Shown here: in pieces, positions 24,960 through 31,391 of the stretch | How the letters are laid out: each line of letters starts with the position of its first letter | Numbering within the stretch: position 1 is the stretch's first letter | Assembly: GCA_002728755.1 (NCBI GenBank) | Contig: PBVT01000019.1 | Coordinates: 1-38,811, forward strand | DNA length: 38,811 nt | DNA from: Myxococcales bacterium | Lineage (GTDB): Bacteria > Myxococcota_A > UBA9042 > UBA3505 | Direction of reading: 5' to 3' | The notes under the pieces: model-generated | The model's input: the letters and a program-made list of their open reading frames with translations, nothing else | What the model was told of the DNA's origin: nothing | Database searches by the model: none | Translations under genes and position numbers: made by a program

Positions 24960-25613
24960 GTGCGCGTTCGTTCCATCATGATTGCTATTCTTGCCCTGCT
25001 CATGGCGAGCCAGGCGGTAGCCAAGGATAAAAAGAAGAAAAAGGTCCTGCTTCCCCTGGAACACCGTGAAGGGACCCTGCATTGGAGTGCAATCAGCGGG
25101 CACGCCACCAGCGACTTCGCGGAGACGACTGTCGAAAAGAGTTCGACCATTCACGGGCTCAGTTTTGTGCAGGGTACATTCCCACAAGACGGCCTGGTGT
25201 TAAGCCTCGTCACATTACAGAGTGATGTGAACGGAAAGGGTGAACAGAAGAAAGAAGCCCTGACCATGCCCGACCCCAAGAACGTCAACATCGAGACGGA
25301 ACAGACGACGAGTTTTGGCCCCTATCGCACCATCTACGGAGTCCAGATCTGCACCAACGCAGAGGGCCGGATCCGCGGTCTTCGAACCTGGGGTGCGAAG
25401 ATAAAGAAGAGCGGCGGTCTGAAGCGAATCCGAAAGGTCGCTGAGGTAGCCCCCGATGATTGCTATAACTGGCACGACCGGGTTCGCTGTAAATCGGGAC
25501 GTGGCGCCATCGGCATACGAGCGTACTTCGACCGTAACCACGGGATCCGAGGGCTACAGCTACAATGTGCCAAGTTCCGTCGCCCGAAAGCCAAGAAAAA
25601 AGGCAAAAAGTAA
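24960..25613 (+). CDS. Exported protein of unknown function
   Basis: A 217-residue protein. GTG at 24960 is chosen because GGGAG lies 6 bases upstream; an ATG at 24954 would touch the GGGAG. An N-terminal signal (RSIMIAILALLMASQAVA, cleavage after AxA near residue 18) is followed by a Lys-rich DKKKKK stretch. The mature part is beta-rich, with VYGVQICTN-like and GIRAYFDRNHGIRGLQLQCAKF phrases that recur in about two halves (GRIRGLRTWGAKI and HGIRGLQLQCAKF), and ends in a Lys-rich tail. The repeated IRGL phrase hints at an internal duplication, perhaps a lectin-like beta fold, but no family was recognised. It precedes the M17 aminopeptidase gene by 69 bp on the same strand. Confidence 0.75.
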   Translation: MRVRSIMIAILALLMASQAVAKDKKKKKVLLPLEHREGTLHWSAISGHATSDFAETTVEKSSTIHGLSFVQGTFPQDGLVLSLVTLQSDVNGKGEQKKEALTMPDPKNVNIETEQTTSFGPYRTIYGVQICTNAEGRIRGLRTWGAKIKKSGGLKRIRKVAEVAPDDCYNWHDRVRCKSGRGAIGIRAYFDRNHGIRGLQLQCAKFRRPKAKKKGKK

Positions 25614-25682
25614 TCGGTCGTACCGTCTGCGCACCGATTCGAAAAACGACCCCAAGAAAACACCATCCGCCGGAGACGCAAG

Positions 25683-27239
25683 ATGCTCGCGAAACTCATT
25701 GCCGTTGGCCCCCACGATGACCTGAACAGTGCTTATGACGCCCTGGTGCTCGTAGGAAATCATATCCCCCAACACGTAGATGGCCCCCTTGGAGACCATC
25801 TACGACGGGTGGCATCCATTGACGCAGGATTCAACAACTCCACCCAGATTCTCGTCACCGACCTGGCACCTGCCAGTCGGTTGGTCGTGAGCCCGACGGG
25901 CCCCCTCGATAGAGACCAGGACGATGTCCGGCGTATCGCCGACGCCGCCCGAGCGGGACTACGGCAAGCTCGAAGCGCTGGAGCACGTCGCCCTGCCCTG
26001 CGCTTCATCAACACCCCCCAGAGCGGGGAATTTGTACATTCCATGGCCGTTGGGCTCCTCGGAGCCCTCGGTGGACTCTGGGAACCGCTCGAGGCCCGAG
26101 AACATCTCGGTGATGACAGCTGCGAACCGATCACGGAGATCGGGGTCAGCTTTTCGGCCGGCGTCGACGAGGCTCGTATTCTACATTGGGTGTCGGCGGT
26201 AGAGGCCGGACGAAGGCTGGCTCGTGATATGGCCGGTACGGAGCCCGAACGAATGGCGCCCATCCGTATGGCAGAGCTATGCGAACAAGCCTTCACTGGC
26301 GTCGACGTACAGGTGACGATCCAAGACGATGTGACAGCCATTCAGCGAGACTATCCCTTGATGGCTTCGGTGGCGCGAGCGTCGATCCCCGTACCGCGAC
26401 ATCATCCACGGGTGATCCGTCTGGAATTCGAAGGTGAAGGCCCAATCCAGGAGACCTTATTCTTCGCGGGGAAAGGGGTGAGTTACGATACGGGTGGCGC
26501 CGACCTGAAGGCCGGTGGTCATATGGCCGGAATGAGCCGCGACAAAGGCGGTGCGGCAGCTGTAGCGGGCTTCTTGCTGACCGTCGGCCTGCTGAAGCCC
26601 AAAGGGCTCCGTGTCGTGGCAGAAATCGGAGCGGTTCGTAACAGCATCGGTGCCGAAAGCTTCGTAACCGACGAGATCATCACGGCCCACTCCGGTACGC
26701 GAGTACGCATCGGAAACACCGACGCCGAAGGCCGACTGGTGATGGCCGATCTCCTCTCGCATCTACGAGAAGAAGCCCTCGAAGCGGTCAACCCAAGGCT
26801 ATTCACGCTGGCCACTCTGACCGGTCACGCCGGACGAGCCGTGGGTACCTATTCCATCGCGATGGACAATGGTCCGGCGCGATCCGCCGGAATCGCCGAG
26901 TCACTCTTCAAAGAAGGCGACCTCTGGGGTGATTGCTTTGCCCTTTCACGACTTCGTCGCGAGGACTTTGAGATCGTCGCCCCCCGTACGCGGGCCGACG
27001 ACGTTCTCTCCTGCAATAATCTTCCGTCGTCAGGGACACCACGGGGCCATCAATTCCCCATGGCCTTTCTGATCTCCGCGGCCGGTCTCACCGGGCACGG
27101 GCGGAACGCAGAGAAACCCCTCGCCTACACCCACCTCGACATTGGTGGCAGTGGAGTCGAAAACGGGGACTGGCAACACGGCGCCCCCACCGCTGCGCCC
27201 ATCGTAGCGTTGGCCGGTCGGTGGCTATACGAACGGTGA
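25683..27239 (+). CDS. M17 family leucyl aminopeptidase
   Basis: A 518-residue cytosolic enzyme; ATG at 25683 with GGAG upstream. The catalytic C-terminal half shows the M17 signatures: FAGKGVSYDTGGADLKAGGHM (metal-binding Lys264 and Asp269), SRDKGGAAAVAG (Asp287) and the family hallmark NTDAEGRLVMADLL (residues 345-358; Asp347, Glu349, Arg351). The N-terminal half (about 1-190) is the divergent non-catalytic domain. These enzymes bind two divalent metal ions, assemble as hexamers and remove N-terminal residues from peptides, recycling peptides and glutathione-like substrates. Where most members have DMGGAA this one has DKGGAA, a substitution next to a metal ligand. Its stop lies 5 bp from the stop of the convergent queD-like gene. 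Confidence 0.92.
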   Translation: MLAKLIAVGPHDDLNSAYDALVLVGNHIPQHVDGPLGDHLRRVASIDAGFNNSTQILVTDLAPASRLVVSPTGPLDRDQDDVRRIADAARAGLRQARSAGARRPALRFINTPQSGEFVHSMAVGLLGALGGLWEPLEAREHLGDDSCEPITEIGVSFSAGVDEARILHWVSAVEAGRRLARDMAGTEPERMAPIRMAELCEQAFTGVDVQVTIQDDVTAIQRDYPLMASVARASIPVPRHHPRVIRLEFEGEGPIQETLFFAGKGVSYDTGGADLKAGGHMAGMSRDKGGAAAVAGFLLTVGLLKPKGLRVVAEIGAVRNSIGAESFVTDEIITAHSGTRVRIGNTDAEGRLVMADLLSHLREEALEAVNPRLFTLATLTGHAGRAVGTYSIAMDNGPARSAGIAESLFKEGDLWGDCFALSRLRREDFEIVAPRTRADDVLSCNNLPSSGTPRGHQFPMAFLISAAGLTGHGRNAEKPLAYTHLDIGGSGVENGDWQHGAPTAAPIVALAGRWLYER

Positions 27240-27244
27240 TCCTC

Positions 27245-27787
27245 TCAGGGGCGGTATTCGGCTACGGACTCTACCGGATGCAGGGTCTCGTAGATTCGCG
27301 CGTATTGCACTTTGACCCGATCGTCTCCCAGCACCTTATCGGCGAGCTCGTATAACCAACGAGCCATACGCTCGCTTGTCGGGCTGAAGGGAAAGACGGC
27401 GATCTTGAGTCCACCGGGATAGCAGTTTCGAGCCGCGAAGAGCTCTACGACCGCAGGAGGGGGGGTCTTCGTCTGTCCGTGAACCTCTTCACGTGTAGCG
27501 AGCACCTTTCCACCGATCTCCACAAGCTCCGCTTCGATGGTCTCGTAGACTTCCGCTCCCATCGCAAGGGAATGGTCAAGCAGTGCATGACAGGGCATCA
27601 GGACCTGTTCTTTCAGCTGCTTGAAATCAATTACGAAGCCTTCCTCGGTCAGAGTCTCGGTCCCAAGACCGACCTCGAACTTCCAGGTATGGCCATGAAA
27701 ATTGATACACGCCCCCGAATGGCCACGGATGTGGTGGCCGAAATCGATATCGATACTTTTGCGGATCTCATACATAAGGCGCGACAT
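27245..27787 (-). CDS. queD: 6-pyruvoyl-tetrahydropterin synthase / QueD family protein
   Basis: A 180-residue protein. ATG at 27787 is the likely start; no Shine-Dalgarno is obvious, and an ATG four codons in is possible. The family zinc site is visible: DFGHHI (His18/His19) and HGH (His31, His33). The catalytic Cys27 in ACINFHGH sits four residues before the HGH, as in QueD (6-carboxy-tetrahydropterin synthase). Asp71-His72 (LLDHSL), PTSER (Glu139) and RIYETLH (Glu167) complete the active site. QueD makes 6-carboxy-5,6,7,8-tetrahydropterin in the preQ0/queuosine pathway. Unusually, 66 residues separate the DH motif from PTSE, where typical enzymes have about 15-25, so an insertion of about 45 residues is present. 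Other queuosine genes are not in the window. Confidence 0.82.
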   Translation of the reverse strand: MSRLMYEIRKSIDIDFGHHIRGHSGACINFHGHTWKFEVGLGTETLTEEGFVIDFKQLKEQVLMPCHALLDHSLAMGAEVYETIEAELVEIGGKVLATREEVHGQTKTPPPAVVELFAARNCYPGGLKIAVFPFSPTSERMARWLYELADKVLGDDRVKVQYARIYETLHPVESVAEYRP

Positions 27788-27941
27788 ACTAGGTCGGCTA
27801 AACGTAAAACTGCAACCGAGAAGCACGACAGGGCCCCAATATCAACGGCTTCGTGTGCAATCCAAAGGCCCCCAGTGTTGACGAGTTGCTACCCGAGCAC
27901 CACGAGTCGACGCACCGAGATCGATCCTCTACAATGGCCCC

Positions 27942-28433
27942 ATGGCAAATATATACGAATATTCAGTCGAGGGTATTGATGGGTCCTCCCAGTCCATGGG
28001 AGAGTACGAAGGAAAGGTTATTCTCATCGTCAATACCGCCAGTAAATGCGGGTTCACCACCCAATACGATGGCCTGGAAGCCCTATACCAGACCTATAAG
28101 GAACGGGGGCTGGTCGTGCTCGGATTCCCCTGCAATCAATTCGGGGGACAAGAGCCCGGAACCGCCGAAGAGATCAGTGAGTTTTGCCGTGTTCGGTTTG
28201 GGGTGAGCTTTCCCTTACATACCAAGGTCGATGTAAACGGAGACGACACCCACCCCCTCTTCGAGTACCTGAAGAATACGGCTCCGGGATTGTTGGGGAG
28301 CAAGCGTATCAAATGGAATTTCACCAAATTCCTTGTGGATCGAACAGGGGTACCTGTTGAGAGGTTTTCCCCCAATACGGAACCCGAAAAAATGAGCCAG
28401 GAGATCGAAACTCTTCTGGGAAGTTCCGATTAA
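27942..28433 (+). CDS. Glutathione peroxidase-like thiol peroxidase (2-Cys type)
   Basis: A 163-residue protein. VNTASKCGFTTQY (peroxidatic Cys36), GFPCNQFGGQEPG (Gln70 of the catalytic tetrad) and KWNFTKFLVDRTG (Trp125, Asn126) give the complete GPx active site, with Cys replacing selenocysteine. Cys82 in EFCRVRFG matches the resolving cysteine position of the thioredoxin-dependent Gpx3 type (Cys36/Cys82). It is therefore probably recycled by thioredoxin rather than glutathione (inference from the family). It reduces hydrogen peroxide and lipid hydroperoxides in the cytosol. No convincing Shine-Dalgarno precedes the ATG. It is divergent from the queD-like gene across 154 bp and ends 361 bp before the MC1 gene. 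Confidence 0.93.
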   Translation: MANIYEYSVEGIDGSSQSMGEYEGKVILIVNTASKCGFTTQYDGLEALYQTYKERGLVVLGFPCNQFGGQEPGTAEEISEFCRVRFGVSFPLHTKVDVNGDDTHPLFEYLKNTAPGLLGSKRIKWNFTKFLVDRTGVPVERFSPNTEPEKMSQEIETLLGSSD

Positions 28434-28794
28434 ACCGAAAAATCCGAGTCGAAAGTTCCCCCATAAAACGGGTCGAACATTGCTCTTCCCTAGTTAATAT
28501 ATAGTCAGGGTGCGTAAAGCAGGTTCCACTTAGCATCGATTAACCGTAGGACCGGCATCCAATTTTGAATTTTTTTTTGAAATTTTTTCCCGTGTAATTT
28601 CGGGCATCTACAAAATATCGGAGCCCAAAAAACGGTGAATTTTCAGGATCAGCCCGCAGTTGGCCTTTTTTTGGGTTGATTAATACTTCAACAGGTGTTT
28701 AGACTCGCCACCGTTGCAATTGCTAGATTGCTTGGGAAACCCGAGCAGCTGCACATTCAGCGCAGCTTAAATTCGCTTCTAGGAGGAACGTAAT
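28434..28794. other. AT-rich intergenic region ahead of the MC1 gene
   Basis: Of the 361 bp, the stretch 28560-28680 is strikingly A/T-rich, with long A and T runs, compared with the moderate-GC surroundings. No ORF, repeat array or RNA gene was recognised. A promoter candidate lies at 28676-28704 and a strong AGGAGG at 28781-28786. The region may hold the MC1 promoter and possible binding sites for its product. Confidence 0.5.
28676..28704 (+). promoter_or_regulatory. Candidate promoter of the MC1 gene
   Basis: TTGATT (28676-28681) and TTAGAC (28699-28704) are spaced 17 bp, giving a transcript leader of about 85 nt ahead of the ATG at 28795. The -10 match is weak, so this is a position-based guess. 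Confidence 0.25.
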
Positions 28795-29067
28795 ATGGCA
28801 TCTCGCCCGAAGAAAAACTTTGTACTTCTCGACAACGGAAACAACGACACAAATCACGTGTTCTCGAGTGCTCAGCCTCGCGGCGCCGCCCTTAAGGCTG
28901 CCAGTCGTGGTCATGAGAGCATCCGCCTTCGTGAGCGTGGAACCAACCGCGTACACGTATTCAAGGGCTGGGTTGAGACAGTAAATGCTCCGGCCAATCG
29001 CCCGAGCTGGCTTCCCGAGAAGGTCAAGAAGGCCAACGTAAAGAAGCTTGGTGTGGATCATATCTGA
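28795..29067 (+). CDS. MC1-family (archaeal-type) chromosomal protein
   Basis: A 90-residue basic protein; ATG at 28795 with AGGAGG 8 bases upstream, one of the strongest ribosome-binding sites in the window. The sequence follows the methanogen MC1 chromatin protein along nearly its whole length: KNFVLLD, HVFSSAQPRGAALKAASRG, ESIRLRERGTNRVHVFKGW (residues 41-59) and NAPANRPSWLPEKVKK (residues 64-79). MC1 is a monomeric beta-sheet protein that bends DNA sharply and compacts chromosomes in Methanosarcina and haloarchaea (established knowledge). Here it lies among ordinary bacterial genes, so it is probably an ancient transfer used as a nucleoid-associated protein (inference). It has its own AT-rich upstream region and a strong terminator, making it a single-gene transcript that is probably highly expressed. 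Confidence 0.93.
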   Translation: MASRPKKNFVLLDNGNNDTNHVFSSAQPRGAALKAASRGHESIRLRERGTNRVHVFKGWVETVNAPANRPSWLPEKVKKANVKKLGVDHI

Positions 29068-29162
29068 TCCTCGTGTAGTCGGTTGAGCTGATTACAACAA
29101 CCTTCGGGCACATGATGTGACTACGTAGGGGGGGGCAAAGCTCAAACGGCAAACTCGAAATT

Positions 29163-29209
29163 ATGCGGCGCCTGACTGCCAAACGGCATGCAGGCGCCGC
29201 ATTTTTTTT
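29163..29209 (+). terminator. Strong Rho-independent terminator after the MC1 gene
   Basis: ATGCGGCGCCTG (29163-29174) pairs perfectly with CAGGCGCCGCAT (29191-29202), with a further TGCC/GGCA inner stem, and is followed by eight T residues. It ends the MC1 transcript before rmuC. Confidence 0.9.
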
Positions 29210-29317
29210 GCCTAGTGGGCTTTACCTGGGGGCAACCCAGGAAGGCTTTGACTTGGCCTAAAACCTGGGCGTAGACTGGATGCGAAACCCCGTTTTACGG
29301 CGCATATTGGGAGCCCC

Positions 29318-30682
29318 ATGGTCACCGCCCTGATCGTTATCACGAGCCTTTTATTGGTCGTAAATCTCGCGCTCGCGGTGCTTCTTCTGCGACGAAACTC
29401 CACGAGCTCTGACGCTTCTCCTCTGATCCGTGACGAATTCCGAGCCAATCGGCAGGAGGCCGGTGAGGCCAGCCAACGGCTCCGTGACGATGTACGTAAG
29501 GGGATGAAGGAAAATAACGAGACCCTGGTCAAGACCATCGGAGAGCTCGGAAAGGGACAGGGAACCCAGCTGGAGGCCGTGACCAAACAGCTCCATGAGA
29601 TCATGAAGATGAACCAGAAGAGTCTTCAGGAACTGCGTGGCACGGTAGACAAGCAGCTGACAACCCTTCGCGACGAGAACGAGAAGAAGCTCGACGAGAT
29701 GCGAAAGACCGTCGACGAGAAGCTGCAGGGGACCCTCGAGAAACGACTCACCCAGTCCTTCAAGCTGGTCAGCGAGCACCTGCAGGCGGTGCAGAAGGGG
29801 CTCGGTGAGATGAAGAGCCTGGCGACGGGGGTGGGCGATCTTAAGAAGATGCTGGGCAATGTAAAGGCCCGTGGGACCTGGGGAGAGGTACAGCTCGGAG
29901 CGCTCCTGGAGCAGATCCTGATCGCCGAGCAGTACGAGAAGAATGTGGTCACGCAGGATGGCAGCCGAGAGCATGTAGAGTTCGCCATCCGGTTACCGGG
30001 ACGCGGAGCGGCGCAGGATAGTCATATCTGGCTGCCCATCGACTCCAAGTTCCCCCAGGAAGACTATCTGCGATTGCAGGAGGCAGCCGAGCAGGCCGAT
30101 GCGGACGCGGTGCAGAAGGCGTCGAACGCGTTGATTCGGTCCATCAAGAACTCCGCCAAGGAGATTCAGACCAAGTACGTGCATCCGCCCAACACCACGG
30201 ACTTCGCGATCATGTTCCTGCCCACCGAGGGGCTCTACGCCGAGGTATTACGCCAACCCGGGCTGGTGGAAGAGCTCCAATCCAGCCATCGAATTGTGGT
30301 GGCCGGTCCCACCACTCTGACGGCGATTCTCAGCTCTCTTCGGATGGGATTCCAGACCCTGGCTATCGAGAAACGCTCCAGCGAGGTGTGGAAGATACTC
30401 GCGGCGGTGAAGACGGAGTTCGAGAAATTCGAAGGTGTGCTGGAGAAGGTCCATAAGCAGCTGCAGACCGCCTCGAAGACCATCGCACAGACGCAGGTAC
30501 GTACCCGAGCGATGGAACGTAAACTGCGGGGTGTGGAGCAACTCAGTAACGACGAGTCGGAACCGGTGCTCGAGTTACCAGCCAGCCTCGATGGGCTCAG
30601 CCCCACAGAGCCAGAGCTGAAAGTGGTCCCCGAACCCGTGGAAGTCGCAGCCCCCACCGACCGGGAAGAGTCGACCACCTGA
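29318..30682 (+). CDS. rmuC: DNA recombination protein RmuC
   Basis: A 454-residue protein with ATG at 29318 and GGGAG upstream. Residues 1-24 form a membrane anchor (VTALIVITSLLLVVNLALAV), residues about 40-170 are a long charged coiled coil, and residues about 180-400 are the RmuC core. Recognisable phrases are RGTWGEVQLGALLEQIL, WLPIDSKFPQEDY, TTDFAIMFLPTEGLYAEVL and RIVVAGPTTLTAILSSL. RmuC carries a PD-(D/E)XK-type nuclease-like core and limits recombination at inverted repeats and replication intermediates (family knowledge). The C-terminal 50 residues are Pro/Glu-rich, and the last codons plus the following bases are duplicated 676 bp downstream, bracketing the next gene. Confidence 0.95.
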   Translation: MVTALIVITSLLLVVNLALAVLLLRRNSTSSDASPLIRDEFRANRQEAGEASQRLRDDVRKGMKENNETLVKTIGELGKGQGTQLEAVTKQLHEIMKMNQKSLQELRGTVDKQLTTLRDENEKKLDEMRKTVDEKLQGTLEKRLTQSFKLVSEHLQAVQKGLGEMKSLATGVGDLKKMLGNVKARGTWGEVQLGALLEQILIAEQYEKNVVTQDGSREHVEFAIRLPGRGAAQDSHIWLPIDSKFPQEDYLRLQEAAEQADADAVQKASNALIRSIKNSAKEIQTKYVHPPNTTDFAIMFLPTEGLYAEVLRQPGLVEELQSSHRIVVAGPTTLTAILSSLRMGFQTLAIEKRSSEVWKILAAVKTEFEKFEGVLEKVHKQLQTASKTIAQTQVRTRAMERKLRGVEQLSNDESEPVLELPASLDGLSPTEPELKVVPEPVEVAAPTDREESTT

Positions 30683-30711
30683 TTTGTAAGCCATGGGCTT
30701 TGGGGGCGGCT
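30646..30711. repeat. Direct repeat, copy 1 (rmuC 3' end)
   Basis: 45 bp (30646-30690) are identical to 31322-31366. The match extends to 66 bp with four mismatches. This copy encodes the C-terminal residues and stop of RmuC. Confidence 0.9.
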
Positions 30712-30758
30712 GGTCATGGGAATTGGTACCGGTTATATTGAAAAAAACGGGGATTCAC

Positions 30759-31298
30759 ATGAAGCGATTTGTCTTAGCCCTATTTCTCGTATGCATCGTG
30801 GTATCCGCGCCATATGAGGGTCTCTCAAAAGACGCATCGAACAACTGGAACATCGGCATACAACCCGTCTTCGTCTATGGCATAGATTGGGTCTCCTGTC
30901 CGGAGCCTCAATCCGACCCGGCCGATTGTTACGGCCGAAAAGACCCCGGTGGAACAATGCTCACTTTCGAATGGAACCACCGGGTGAGTATCTTTGAACT
31001 TGGAGTACTGGTGGGGGCCGGACGTTTAGACTCCGACGGATCGAGTGATTTTGGTTTGGCGAACCTGGTACCAGAACATATCATGCTGGGTGGGCAAGCA
31101 CGGGTTATAATTCCAATTACAACACTGACTTCGACGACAACTCTATTGGGCTACCTGGACGCGGTTGTGGGAGGCGCTGGGCATCTTACCGATTTCAGAT
31201 ACATTGGGGTTTCCCCCCAGGTCTCGTTACGCTACACAACGAGCCGTGGAACGTTGTTCCAGATCGGTCTACCAACGGCGATTGGCGGAACCTTTTAA
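30759..31298 (+). CDS. Predicted small outer-membrane beta-barrel protein
   Basis: A 179-residue protein; ATG at 30759 (MKRFVLALFLVCIVVSAPYEGLSKD) with GGGG upstream. The N-terminal signal peptide spans about 22 residues. The rest alternates hydrophobic and polar residues in beta-strand-like stretches, for example TLLGYLDAVVGGAGHL and VSLRYTTSRGTLFQIGLPTAIGG, and the chain ends in Phe, as in many outer-membrane barrel proteins recognised by BamA. At this length a small eight-stranded barrel is plausible. No specific family was recognised. The gene is bracketed by two copies of the rmuC tail, so the cassette may have inserted here or been created by a duplication. Confidence 0.72.
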   Translation: MKRFVLALFLVCIVVSAPYEGLSKDASNNWNIGIQPVFVYGIDWVSCPEPQSDPADCYGRKDPGGTMLTFEWNHRVSIFELGVLVGAGRLDSDGSSDFGLANLVPEHIMLGGQARVIIPITTLTSTTTLLGYLDAVVGGAGHLTDFRYIGVSPQVSLRYTTSRGTLFQIGLPTAIGGTF

Positions 31299-31321
31299 AG
31301 AGACCCGTCCCAACCGGTTTC

Positions 31322-31387
31322 CGCAGCCCCCACCGACCGGGAAGAGTCGACCACCTGATTTGTAAGTGGTGGGCTTTGGGGCCGGCT
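31322..31387. repeat. Direct repeat, copy 2 (displaced rmuC tail)
   Basis: Second copy of the 45-bp identical (66 bp with four mismatches) block, 23 bp after the stop of the beta-barrel gene and 676 bp from copy 1. In frame it would read AAPTDREESTT then stop, the RmuC C-terminus, but it has no gene body here. Confidence 0.9.
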
Positions 31388-31391
31388 CGGG

